A DNA stretch of 64,000 bases from Streptomyces griseoviridis (GTDB lineage: Bacteria > Actinomycetota > Actinomycetes > Streptomycetales > Streptomycetaceae), in assembly GCF_005222485.1 (NCBI RefSeq), contig NZ_CP029078.1, positions 3,965,501-4,029,500 on the forward strand, written 5' to 3'. Positions 34,931 through 42,820 of this stretch are shown here, piece by piece. Below the pieces are notes generated by a model. It had not been told where the DNA came from and did no database searches. It saw only the letters and a list, made by a program, of their open reading frames with translations. A program made the position numbers and the translations under genes. How positions within the stretch are numbered: the first letter of the stretch is position 1; every line of letters begins with the position of its first letter.

Positions 34931-36049
34931 CTACACCGCCGCGCGGAACCGCGAGGTCCGGTGGACGGGGTCCGTGTCGATCTTCGGAATCACGTGCTCG
35001 CCGATCAGCCGGATCGTCCGCAGCGTCTCCTCCTTCGGCACCCCCACCGGCAGCCCGAAGCTCAGCTGGTCCGCGCCCGCCTGCTCCCACCGCTTGCACT
35101 GGGTGAGCACCTCGTCCGGGTCGCCGCAGATCAGCAGCTCCTCCTCGATGAGCAGCTCCACGAACTCGGGCGTGTACTGCGGCAGCGTCTCCGGCCACTC
35201 GGGGAACCCCTCGGGCCTGGGGAAGGTGTCGTGGTAGCGGAAGACGAGCGACGGCAGGTAGTGCAGGCCGCCCGCGACGGCGGTCGCGATGGCCTCGTCG
35301 TGGGTCGGCGCGCAGATCGCCGTCGTCGTCACCATCACGTTGTCGTTGACGAAGTCGCCGATGGGTTCGGCGTTCACGATGGCGCTCTTGTACTGGTCGA
35401 GCACCCACTCCATGTCGGAGACCTTCTGGATGCTGAAGCCGAGCACGCCGAGCCCCTTGCGCGCGGCCATCGCGTACGACGGCGGCGACCCGGCCGCGTA
35501 CCACATCGCCGGGTGCGACTTCCCGTACGGCTTGGGCAGGATCTTGCGCGGCGGGAGCTGCCAGTGGGTGCCCTGGAAGCCGACGTACTCGTCCTGGAGC
35601 CACATCTTGGGGAACTCCGCGATGGTCTCCTCCCAGATCTCCTTCGTGTGGTTCATGTCGGTGATGCCCGGCAGGAACCCGAGGATCTCGTGGGAGCCGG
35701 CGCCGCGTCCGCTGCCGAACTCGAAGCGGTTGCCGGTGAGATGGTCGAGCATGGCGACCTTCTCTGCGACCTTCACCGGGTGGTTGACCTGGGCCAGCGG
35801 GTTGAAGATCCCGGAGCCGAGGTGGATGCGTTCGGTGGCGTGGGCGAGGTAGCCGAGGTAGACGTCGTTGGCGGAGAGGTGCGAGTACTCCTCCAGGAAG
35901 TGGTGCTCGGACGCCCACGCGTACTTGAAGCCCGAGCGGTCCGCCTGGATGACGTACTCGGTCTCCTCCATCAGCGCCTTGTGCTCGGCGAGCGGGTCGG
36001 TCTCGGCGCGCTTGCCCACGTATCCCTGTACAAAGAGCCCGAATTCCAA
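34931..36049 (-). CDS. LLM-class flavin-dependent oxidoreductase, LuxA-like
   Basis: The 372-residue protein is longer than most LLM enzymes and close to bacterial luciferase alpha chains in layout. It has MEFGLFVQGYVGKRAETDP at the start, YAWASEHHFLEEYSHLSAND and MLDHLTGNRFEFGSGRGAGSHE (flavin or F420 phosphate region). Family members insert oxygen with reduced flavin or transfer hydride with F420H2. Two palindromic operator sites precede it. It heads the LLM-amidohydrolase-aldehyde dehydrogenase unit and may perform the oxygenation whose product feeds the dehydrogenase. Confidence 0.88.
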   Translation of the reverse strand: MEFGLFVQGYVGKRAETDPLAEHKALMEETEYVIQADRSGFKYAWASEHHFLEEYSHLSANDVYLGYLAHATERIHLGSGIFNPLAQVNHPVKVAEKVAMLDHLTGNRFEFGSGRGAGSHEILGFLPGITDMNHTKEIWEETIAEFPKMWLQDEYVGFQGTHWQLPPRKILPKPYGKSHPAMWYAAGSPPSYAMAARKGLGVLGFSIQKVSDMEWVLDQYKSAIVNAEPIGDFVNDNVMVTTTAICAPTHDEAIATAVAGGLHYLPSLVFRYHDTFPRPEGFPEWPETLPQYTPEFVELLIEEELLICGDPDEVLTQCKRWEQAGADQLSFGLPVGVPKEETLRTIRLIGEHVIPKIDTDPVHRTSRFRAAV

Positions 36050-36080
36050 GGAGGTTCACCGTCCCCTGTCGTCCGCAGTT

Positions 36081-36097
36081 TCTGACGCTCCGTCAGA
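36081..36097. promoter_or_regulatory. Palindromic operator TCTGACGCTCCGTCAGA (site 2)
   Basis: This 17-mer is identical to site 1 at 14772 and lies 32-48 bases upstream of the LuxA-like gene. Two exact copies of a perfect 17-base palindrome 21 kb apart, both in front of catabolic genes, are strong evidence of a shared regulator. Confidence 0.78.
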
Positions 36098-36145
36098 TAC
36101 GGTCTGCCGCCCGACTGTGGCACCGGCCGCATGCACCGTCAATAC

Positions 36146-36160
36146 CTGATGGGCGGTCAG
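36146..36160. promoter_or_regulatory. Degenerate operator CTGATGGGCGGTCAG (site 3)
   Basis: This 15-base element matches the CTGACG-NNN-CGTCAG pattern with two mismatches. It lies 49-63 bases beyond site 2, in the same upstream region of the LuxA-like gene and close to the 3' end of the SDR gene. A second, weaker repressor site is possible. Confidence 0.45.
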
Positions 36161-36168
36161 CTATGGGT

Positions 36169-36939
36169 TCACAAGATCGAGACGCCGGCCAGCCAGCCGC
36201 CGTCGATGACGAACGGCTGCCCGGTGACGTACGAGGAGTCCTCGGCGGTGAGGAACAGCGCGAGCCTCGCCACCTCCTCGGGCCGTCCGACCCGGCCGAG
36301 CGGCACGAGCTTGCGGTACAGCTCCTCCAGCGCCCGGCCCATCTCCTCGGGGTCCGCGTCCGGGTCGAGCCTGGCCGGGTTGGACATCGCCGTGTCGATC
36401 GCGCCGGGGCAGACCGCGTTGACCCGGATCCGCCGGTGCGCCAGCTCCAGCGCGGCCACCCGGGTCAGCCCGAGGATCGCGTGTTTGGTCGCGGCGTACG
36501 CGCCCACCGCGGCCATGCCGGTGACGGCCGTGTAGGACGCGGTGTTGACGATGGTGGCGCCGTCCTCAAGGGCGGGCGCGACGGTCCTGATGCCGAGGAA
36601 GCAGCCGACCTGGTTGACCCGCACCACCCGCATGAACTCGTCGAGCGGGGTGTCCACGAGGGCGTTGAAGCGCAGGATGCCCGCGTTGTTGACGAGCCCG
36701 TCGAGGTGGCCGTACCGCTCCCTGGCGGTGTCGACCGCCGCCCGCCAGTCGTCCTCCTCCCCCACGTCGAGGTGGACGTACAGCGCGTCCAGCTCCTCGG
36801 CCAGCGCCCGCCCCTGGTCGTCGAGGACGTCGGCGACGACGACGTCGGCGCCCTCCGCCCGGAAGAGGCGGGCCTCCTGCTCGCCCTGCCCGCGTGCCGC
36901 GCCGGTGACGAGCACCACGCGGCCGTCCAGCTTGCCCAT
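36169..36939 (-). CDS. SDR-family hydroxysteroid-dehydrogenase-like oxidoreductase
   Basis: The 256-residue classical SDR has nucleotide motif TGAARGQGE (12-20), NNAG (84-87), Asn109, and the catalytic Ser135, Tyr148 and Lys152 (ASY...YAATK). The TGAARGQGE variant and the ending [15 protein letters not shown] are typical of 3-alpha/20-beta-hydroxysteroid dehydrogenase-like enzymes, which oxidise secondary alcohols of bulky ring substrates with NAD(H). It is third in a unit after an amidohydrolase and an LLM oxidoreductase, nine bases downstream of the latter. The steroid link is a family resemblance only. Confidence 0.88.
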   Translation of the reverse strand: MGKLDGRVVLVTGAARGQGEQEARLFRAEGADVVVADVLDDQGRALAEELDALYVHLDVGEEDDWRAAVDTARERYGHLDGLVNNAGILRFNALVDTPLDEFMRVVRVNQVGCFLGIRTVAPALEDGATIVNTASYTAVTGMAAVGAYAATKHAILGLTRVAALELAHRRIRVNAVCPGAIDTAMSNPARLDPDADPEEMGRALEELYRKLVPLGRVGRPEEVARLALFLTAEDSSYVTGQPFVIDGGWLAGVSIL

Positions 36940-36948
36940 GCCTGACTC

Positions 36949-37872
36949 CTAGAGGTGGGGGGCCACGTCGGCGCCGAACGCGGCCATCTGGTCGATGAGT
37001 TCGGCCCGCCCGCGGCTGCGGAAGCGCACCTGGATCTGGTCGACGCCCATCTCCCGGTAGGCGCGCAGGGAGGCGGCGAGCGCCTGCGGCGGGCCGCTGA
37101 GCGTGCGCCGGCCGACGTCGTGCGCCGGGGTGCCGACGTACAGCGGCTCGGTGATCGCGCCGGTGGTGAACGGCCCCTCGACGCCCGCCCGTTCGCGCAG
37201 CTCGCGGATGCGGGCGAGCTGGGCCGGCAGCCGGTCGCGGGGGTCGCCCTGCGGGAGCCAGCCGTCGCCCTTGAGGGCGGCCCGGCGGACGGCCGCGGGC
37301 GAGGAGCCGCCGACCCAGAGCGGGACCCGGCTCTGGGCGGGCCGGGGGCGCTGGCCCAGGCCCTCGAAGTCGTAGTGCTCGCCGTGGTGTTCGGGGAACT
37401 CCTCGGGGCCGAGGGCGGCGCGCAGGGCGTCCACGCACTCGTCGAGGACCTGACCGCGCCGCGCGAAGTCCGCGCCGAGCGCGTCGAACTCCTCCCGGAC
37501 GTGCCCGGCGCCGACCCCGAGGACCAGCCGGCCGCCGCTGAGGTGGTCGAGGGTGGCGTACTGCTTGGCGGTGAGCAGTGGGTGGCGCAGGCCGACCACG
37601 GCGACATGGCTGAGCAGCCTGACCCGTCCGGTCACCCCGGCCAGGTAGCCGAGGGTGGCGACGGGGTCGTACCAGACGGTGCTCATCGCGGCGGCGAGGC
37701 GGCGCGGGATCGCCACGTGGTCGCAGCAGGCGACGTAGTCGAAGCCGGACCGGTCGGCGGCGCGGGCGATCTCCGCGAGGTCCTCGGGACCGGCCGACGC
37801 CTCCCACGGCTCCGCGTACAGGGCGCTCTGCGACTGGACGGGCAACTGGATGCCGTACGCCGGCGCGCTCAC
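36949..37872 (-). CDS. LLM-class F420-dependent oxidoreductase (TIGR03619 type)
   Basis: The GTG at 37872 overlaps the amidohydrolase stop (GTGA). The 307-residue product starts SAPAYGIQLPVQSQS. It contains SGFDYVACCDHVAIP, LDHLSGGRLVLGVGAGHVREEF and GWLPQGDPRDRL, the signature blocks of the F420-dependent branch. It would use F420H2 to reduce or oxidise a pathway intermediate. It is encoded between the amidohydrolase and the SDR as one transcription unit. Confidence 0.88.
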   Translation of the reverse strand: MSAPAYGIQLPVQSQSALYAEPWEASAGPEDLAEIARAADRSGFDYVACCDHVAIPRRLAAAMSTVWYDPVATLGYLAGVTGRVRLLSHVAVVGLRHPLLTAKQYATLDHLSGGRLVLGVGAGHVREEFDALGADFARRGQVLDECVDALRAALGPEEFPEHHGEHYDFEGLGQRPRPAQSRVPLWVGGSSPAAVRRAALKGDGWLPQGDPRDRLPAQLARIRELRERAGVEGPFTTGAITEPLYVGTPAHDVGRRTLSGPPQALAASLRAYREMGVDQIQVRFRSRGRAELIDQMAAFGADVAPHL

Positions 37873-39101
37873 CGCCACAGCCCCTCGGGGGTGAGCCCGA
37901 GCAGGTCGATCGCGTTGCCGCGCACGATGCGCTCCACCACGTCGGGCGCCAGGTGGCCCATCTGCGCCTCGCCGACCTCGCGTGACCTGGGCCAGGTGGA
38001 GTCGGAGTGCGGGTAGTCGGTCTCGTACAGGACGTTGCCGACGCCGATCGCGTCGAGGTTGCGCAGGCCGAACGCGTCGTCGAAGAAGCAGCCGTACACA
38101 TGGTCGGCGAACAGCTCGGACGGCGGGCGGTGGACCTTGTCGGCGACCCCGCCCCAGCCGCGGTTCTCCTCCCAGACCACGTCGGCGCGTTCCAGGATGT
38201 AGGGGATCCAGCCGATCTGGCCCTCGGCGTACATCACCTTGAGGTTCGGGAAGCGCTCGAACTTGCCGCTCATCAGCCAGTCGACCATGGAGAAGCAGCA
38301 GTTGGCGAAGGTGATGGTGGAGCCGACCGCGGGGGGCGCGTCCTCGGAGGTGGACGGCATCCGGCTGCTGGAGCCGATGTGCATGGCGACGACCGTGCCG
38401 GTCTCGTCGCAGGCGGCGAGGAAGGGGTCCCAGTCGTCGGTGTGCACGGAGGGCAGCCCGAGGTGCGGGGGTATCTCGGAGAAGGCGACCGCGCGCACCC
38501 CGCGGGCCGCGTTGCGGCGGACCTCGGCGGCGGCCGACTCGGCGTCCCAGAGCGGGATGAGGGTGAGCGGGATCAGCCGTCCGCGGGCGTCGGGCCCGCA
38601 CCACTCCTCGACCATCCAGTCGTTGTAGGCGCGCACCGACAGCAGCCCCAGCTCCCGGTCGGCGGCCTCGGTGAAGGTCTGGCCGCAGAAGCGCGGGAAG
38701 GTCGGGAAGCAGAGGGCGGACTGCACGTGGTTGACGTCCATGTCGGCCAGCCGCCGCTTCACGTCGAAGGAGCCCGGCCGCATCTGCTCGTAGGTGATGA
38801 CCTCCAGGCGGATCTCGTCCCGGTCGTAGCCGACGGCGGTGTCGAGGCGGGTGAGCGGGCGGTGCAGGTCCTCGTAGACCCACCAGTCGCCGACCGGCCC
38901 CTCGTCTCCCGGGCGCCCCATCACCGGCTTGAACCGGCCGCCGAGGAACGTCATGTCCTTCAGCGGGGCGCGGACGATCCGCGGACCGGTGTCCAGGTAC
39001 TTCCTCGGCAGCCGGTCCTGCCACACGGTCGGGGGCTCCACCGTGTGGTCGTCGACGGAGATGATCAGCGGAAACGCGGCGTCGGTGTCCATGGCCTTCA
39101 C
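37869..39101 (-). CDS. Amidohydrolase family protein (ACMSD/decarboxylase-like, COG2159)
   Basis: A GTG at 39101 gives 410 residues; an ATG three codons later (39092) is also possible. Motifs: IISVDDHTVEPPTVW at the N-terminus (the HxH position reads DDH), VVAMHIGSSS with a metal His, and NVLYETDYPHSDSTWP near the C-terminus with the metal-binding Asp. COG2159 members are zinc enzymes performing decarboxylation or C-C and C-N hydrolysis, often in ring degradation. It is the first gene of an operon with the F420-type LLM enzyme and the SDR. A palindromic operator lies 12 bases upstream. Confidence 0.87.
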   Translation of the reverse strand: MKAMDTDAAFPLIISVDDHTVEPPTVWQDRLPRKYLDTGPRIVRAPLKDMTFLGGRFKPVMGRPGDEGPVGDWWVYEDLHRPLTRLDTAVGYDRDEIRLEVITYEQMRPGSFDVKRRLADMDVNHVQSALCFPTFPRFCGQTFTEAADRELGLLSVRAYNDWMVEEWCGPDARGRLIPLTLIPLWDAESAAAEVRRNAARGVRAVAFSEIPPHLGLPSVHTDDWDPFLAACDETGTVVAMHIGSSSRMPSTSEDAPPAVGSTITFANCCFSMVDWLMSGKFERFPNLKVMYAEGQIGWIPYILERADVVWEENRGWGGVADKVHRPPSELFADHVYGCFFDDAFGLRNLDAIGVGNVLYETDYPHSDSTWPRSREVGEAQMGHLAPDVVERIVRGNAIDLLGLTPEGLWR

Positions 39102-39112
39102 GGTAGCGCCGA

Positions 39113-39129
39113 TCTGACGACCCGTCAGC
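39113..39129. promoter_or_regulatory. Palindromic operator TCTGACGACCCGTCAGC (site 4)
   Basis: This site matches sites 1 and 2 in both heptamer arms except the last base. It lies 12 bases upstream of the amidohydrolase start and about 160 bases before the divergent afsR. The closeness to the start codon fits repression of the amidohydrolase operon. Confidence 0.7.
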
Positions 39130-39286
39130 TACGCGGACGGCCCGCTCCCCACCCGCCAGGCGCGGACCGTGTGAGGGGTTGGTGACATCCCGCGGGCCCG
39201 CGTGTGATTGCGCTCTCCAGAGCTGACGCATCTCCCGCGGACAAGGCAAACTGGCGGAGTTGCTCACAGTGTTTAGGGGGACGGCG

Positions 39287-42256
39287 ATGGACGTACCGCG
39301 GGAGCCAGAGGTACCGCGCGTACCCGAGCAGAGGCGTCCAGGCCCGTCGGCCCCGACCGCTGCGACCGGCTTCGGGGTGCTCGGGCCGGTACGCGCCTGG
39401 CGCGACGGGGAACAGCTGAACACCGGATCGCCGCAGCAACGCGCCCTGCTCGCCGCGCTGTTGCTGCGTGAGGGCCGCACCGCGACCTCGGCCGAACTGA
39501 TCGACGCCCTGTGGGGCGAGGAGTCGCCCTCGCAGGCGCTGGCCGCGGTGCGCACCTACGCCTCCAGACTGCGCAAGGCGCTCGGACCCGACGTCCTGGT
39601 CAGCGAGTCCGGCGGCTACGCGGTGCGCGGCCTCGGTGACGGCGCGCTCGACCTGACCGTCGCCCAGGACCTCGCCGCCGGGGCGGAGAAGGCGCGCGGC
39701 GCGGGCGATCTGCACCGGGCCAGGCAGGCGCTCGGCCGGGCGCTCGCGCTCTGGGACGGCGAGGCACTCGCCGGAGTGCCCGGACCGTACGCGGAGGCGC
39801 AGCGGGTCCGCCTCGAGGAGTGGCGGCTCCAACTCCTGGAGACCCGGCTCGACATGGACCTCGAACAGGGCTTCCACGCCGAGGCGGTCTCGGAGCTGAC
39901 CGCGCTCACCGCCGAGCACCCGCTGCGCGAACGCCCGCGCGAGCTGCTGATGCTGGCCCTGTACCGCAGCGGACGGCAGGCCGAGGCGCTCGCCGTGTAC
40001 ACGGACACCCGGCGGCTGCTCGCCGAGGAGCTGGGCGTCGACCCGCGCCCGGGGCTCAGGGAGCTGCAGCAGCGCATCCTGCGCGCCGACCCGGACCTCG
40101 CCGACCCGCCCACGCCCCGCGCCGCTCCGCCGCCCGCCCCGACCCGGCCCGCGCAACTCCCGGCGAACGTGCCCGACTTCACCGGACGGGACGCCCATGT
40201 GCGGGAGCTGGCGCAGATGCTGACGTCGGTGGAGGGCCGGGTGATGGCGGTGTCGGCCCTCGCGGGCATCGGCGGCGTCGGCAAGACCACCCTCGCCGTG
40301 CATGTCGCCCACCGGACCAGGGCCGCCTTCCCCGACGGCCAGCTCTACGTCGACCTCCAGGGCGCCGGGGGCCGCTCCGCCGAGCCGGAGGCCGTCCTCG
40401 GCTCCTTCCTGCGCGCCCTCGGCACCCCCGACACCGCGATCCCCGACTCCCTCGACGACCGGGCCGCCCTGTACCGCTCGACCCTGGACGGGCGCCGGGT
40501 GCTGGTGCTCCTGGACAACGCGCGGGACGCGGCGCAGGTGCGGCCGCTGCTGCCGGGCACCGACGGCTGCGCCGCGCTCGTCACCTCCCGGGTGCGGATG
40601 GTCGACCTCGCGGGCGCCCACCTGGTCGACCTGGACGTGATGTCCCCCGACGAGGCGCTGGCCCTCTTCACGAAGATCGTCGGCGCGGAACGGGTGGCCG
40701 CCGAGCGGGAAGCGGCCCTGGACACCGTCGCGGCCTGCGGTTTCCTGCCGTTGGCGATCCGGATCGCCGCGTCCAGGCTGGCCGCGAGGCGGACCTGGAC
40801 CGTCTCGGTGCTGGCGGCCAAGCTCGCCGACGAGCGCCGCCGCCTGGACGAGTTGCAGGCCGGCGACCTCGCCGTCAAGGCCACCTTCGAGCTGGGCTAC
40901 GGGCAGTTGGAGCCCGCGCAGGCGCGCGCGTTCCGGCTGCTGGGGCTCGCCGACGGCCCGGACATCTCGCTGGCCGCCGCGGCCGCCGTCCTCGATCTGC
41001 CGGACGAGGAGACCGAGGACCTCCTCGAAGCGCTCGTCGACACCTCGCTCCTGGAGTCGGCGGCGCCCGGCCGCTACCGGTACCACGACCTGGTCAGGCT
41101 CTACGCGCGTGCGTGCGCCGAACGCGACGAGTGGCCGCCCGACGAGCCGGCCGCCGCGCTCTCCCGGCTCCTCGGCTTCTATCTGGCGAGCGCCGCCGCC
41201 GTCTACGCGATCGAGCGGCCCGGCGACCGCCTGGTGGACCACCTGGCGCCCGCCGACCACCCCGGGCTCGCCTTCACCGACCGGCACTCGGCGCAGGACT
41301 GGCTGTACGCGGAGGCGATCTGCCTGCTGGCCTGCGTCCGGCAGTGCGCCACCAGGACCGGCGGTCTGACCCGCGCCGTCGACCTGCTGTGGGCGGCGCA
41401 CGACCTCTCCGAGTCGGGCGCCAACGCGCGGGCGTACGAGGCCACCGCCGAGGCCCTGGTGGAGGCCGCGCGCCTGGCGGGCGACCCGCGCGCCGAGGCC
41501 CGCGCCCTCACCACCCTCGTCAACGTCCGCCATGTCAGCGGCCGGTTCGAGCAGGCCGACCGGGACGCGGAGCGCGCCACCCGGCTCGCCCTCGCCGCCG
41601 ACGACCTGCTGCCGGTGTGCTGGACCCGCAACGCGCGCGGCATCATCGCGCTCTACCAGAACCGGCACGACGACGGCGAGGAGCACCTCTCCGGCGCCAT
41701 CGAGCACTTCCGCACCCTCGGCGACCGACCCGGCGAGGCCAGCGCCCTGTGCAACCTCTCCCGCATCCACCTCGCCACCGGCCGCACGGCGAGCGCCGTC
41801 GCGCTGGCCCGGCAGGGCATCTCCGTCTACGACGCGATGGACAACGCCCTGCGCGGCGCCAACGCCCGCTACGCGCTCGGGCTCGCGCTCACCCAGAGCG
41901 GCGAGCTGACGGCGGCGGCCGACCGGCTCCAGGAGGCGCTGGAGGTGTTCCGGGACAGCAGGCAGCGGCTGTGGGAGGGGATGAGCCTGTTCCGGCTCGC
42001 CGAGGTCGACCTGGCGGCCAGGCGCCCCGCGCAGGCGGCGTCCAACGCGGAGATGGCGCTGACCGTGCTGCGCGGGATCGGCGGCGCGTGGCGGCGCGGC
42101 AACGTCCTGACGGTGCTCGGCCGGGCGCTCGCGCTGATCGGGCAGACCGGGCGGGCGCAGGTGTGCTGGCAGGACGCGGCCCGCATCTACGAGGAGCTGG
42201 GCTCACCCGAACTCGCCCAGGTGCGGGCCCTGTTGGCCCCTGCGCGCGCGGCCTGA
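39287..42256 (+). CDS. afsR: SARP-family global regulator AfsR
   Basis: The ATG at 39287 follows AGGGGG. The 989-residue protein has the AfsR layout. It starts with an OmpR-like winged-helix domain (FGVLGPVRAWRDGEQL), followed by a bacterial transcriptional activator domain to about residue 260. An NB-ARC NTPase domain carries Walker A GIGGVGKTT near residue 326 and LVLLDNARDA near 404. TPR units run from about residue 700 to the end. In S. coelicolor AfsR (993 residues) is phosphorylated by AfsK and activates afsS, stimulating antibiotic production. The identity is supported by the AfsS-like gene immediately downstream and AfsK and KbpA-like genes 8-11 kb away. Confidence 0.93.
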   Translation: MDVPREPEVPRVPEQRRPGPSAPTAATGFGVLGPVRAWRDGEQLNTGSPQQRALLAALLLREGRTATSAELIDALWGEESPSQALAAVRTYASRLRKALGPDVLVSESGGYAVRGLGDGALDLTVAQDLAAGAEKARGAGDLHRARQALGRALALWDGEALAGVPGPYAEAQRVRLEEWRLQLLETRLDMDLEQGFHAEAVSELTALTAEHPLRERPRELLMLALYRSGRQAEALAVYTDTRRLLAEELGVDPRPGLRELQQRILRADPDLADPPTPRAAPPPAPTRPAQLPANVPDFTGRDAHVRELAQMLTSVEGRVMAVSALAGIGGVGKTTLAVHVAHRTRAAFPDGQLYVDLQGAGGRSAEPEAVLGSFLRALGTPDTAIPDSLDDRAALYRSTLDGRRVLVLLDNARDAAQVRPLLPGTDGCAALVTSRVRMVDLAGAHLVDLDVMSPDEALALFTKIVGAERVAAEREAALDTVAACGFLPLAIRIAASRLAARRTWTVSVLAAKLADERRRLDELQAGDLAVKATFELGYGQLEPAQARAFRLLGLADGPDISLAAAAAVLDLPDEETEDLLEALVDTSLLESAAPGRYRYHDLVRLYARACAERDEWPPDEPAAALSRLLGFYLASAAAVYAIERPGDRLVDHLAPADHPGLAFTDRHSAQDWLYAEAICLLACVRQCATRTGGLTRAVDLLWAAHDLSESGANARAYEATAEALVEAARLAGDPRAEARALTTLVNVRHVSGRFEQADRDAERATRLALAADDLLPVCWTRNARGIIALYQNRHDDGEEHLSGAIEHFRTLGDRPGEASALCNLSRIHLATGRTASAVALARQGISVYDAMDNALRGANARYALGLALTQSGELTAAADRLQEALEVFRDSRQRLWEGMSLFRLAEVDLAARRPAQAASNAEMALTVLRGIGGAWRRGNVLTVLGRALALIGQTGRAQVCWQDAARIYEELGSPELAQVRALLAPARAA

Positions 42257-42342
42257 CGGCAGCCGCCCGGGGGCGCGGGCGGCGATCCGCCGTGGAGTCC
42301 CAGGGGGTCGGGCGGGGAGCAGGTGACCGTCCCGTGGGGGGC

Positions 42343-42364
42343 GTTCATCATTCGTTTATGCACG
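42343..42364 (+). promoter_or_regulatory. AfsR/PhoP-type direct repeat in the afsS promoter
   Basis: Two adjacent 11-base units, GTTCATCATTC and GTTTATGCACG, form a direct repeat about 180 bases before afsS. PhoP boxes and AfsR sites are direct repeats of GTTCA-like 11-mers, and in S. coelicolor both proteins bind overlapping sites at the afsS promoter. Recognition rests on pattern and position. Confidence 0.65.
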
Positions 42365-42460
42365 TGAGGCATGCTTTTCCCAGTCGATCCGTCGCGTCGG
42401 GGGGCAGACGGATCGCCGCAGGGACGTCACGCGCACGCAGGCGGTGAACGGCCCGAAAGG

Positions 42461-42496
42461 CCCGCCTGGTCACCCCCGGGGGAGTGACCAGGCGGG
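42461..42496 (+). terminator. Strong hairpin in the afsR-afsS gap (afsS leader)
   Basis: CCCGCCTGGTCAC (42461-42473) pairs perfectly with GTGACCAGGCGGG (42484-42496) around a 10-base loop. The stem lies downstream of the presumed afsS promoter and 45 bases before the afsS start. It could terminate read-through from afsR or act as an attenuator or stabiliser in the afsS leader. Confidence 0.65.
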
Positions 42497-42541
42497 TGCT
42501 GTCCCACCGGCCCCCTGGACGAATTCAAGGGGAGTTGACCC

Positions 42542-42754
42542 ATGAGCGAGACGATCGAGCCCCAGGATCTGCACGCCACCGACAAGTCCGCCGACGCCGC
42601 CGCGGCCAAGGCCGCCGTCGAGTCGAAGGACCTGCACGCCACGTCGGAGCCGGCCGCGCTCGGCCTGCACGCCGTGCCGAAGCCGGACGCCGAGGAGCAG
42701 GTGGAGACGGAGGACCTGCATGCCACGTCGGAGCCGTTCAAGCCGACCAGGTGA
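42542..42754 (+). CDS. afsS: AfsS-like small repeat protein
   Basis: The ATG at 42542 follows AAGGGGAG. The 70-residue acidic protein contains three exact DLHAT repeats (residues 9-13, 30-34, 58-62) and a degenerate LHAV (42-45), spaced by Ala/Glu/Pro-rich linkers. AfsS of S. coelicolor (63 residues) is built of repeats around an Asp-x-His-Ala core and lies next to afsR. Size, repeat type and position identify this gene. AfsS is the output of the AfsK-AfsR cascade and stimulates antibiotic production by an unknown mechanism. Hairpins lie on both sides of the gene. Confidence 0.85.
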   Translation: MSETIEPQDLHATDKSADAAAAKAAVESKDLHATSEPAALGLHAVPKPDAEEQVETEDLHATSEPFKPTR

Positions 42755-42778
42755 CCAGCACGTCGTCGGGGGACGACC

Positions 42779-42812
42779 GGCCGCGACAGCCCGGAGGGGA
42801 GCTGTCGCGGCC
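42779..42812. terminator. Bidirectional terminator between afsS and the acyl-CoA ligase gene
   Basis: GGCCGCGACAGC (42779-42790) pairs perfectly with GCTGTCGCGGCC (42801-42812) around a 10-base loop. The 12-base-pair stem lies between the convergent stop codons of afsS (42754) and the ligase (42821). Confidence 0.8.
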
Positions 42813-42820
42813 GTGGTGCG

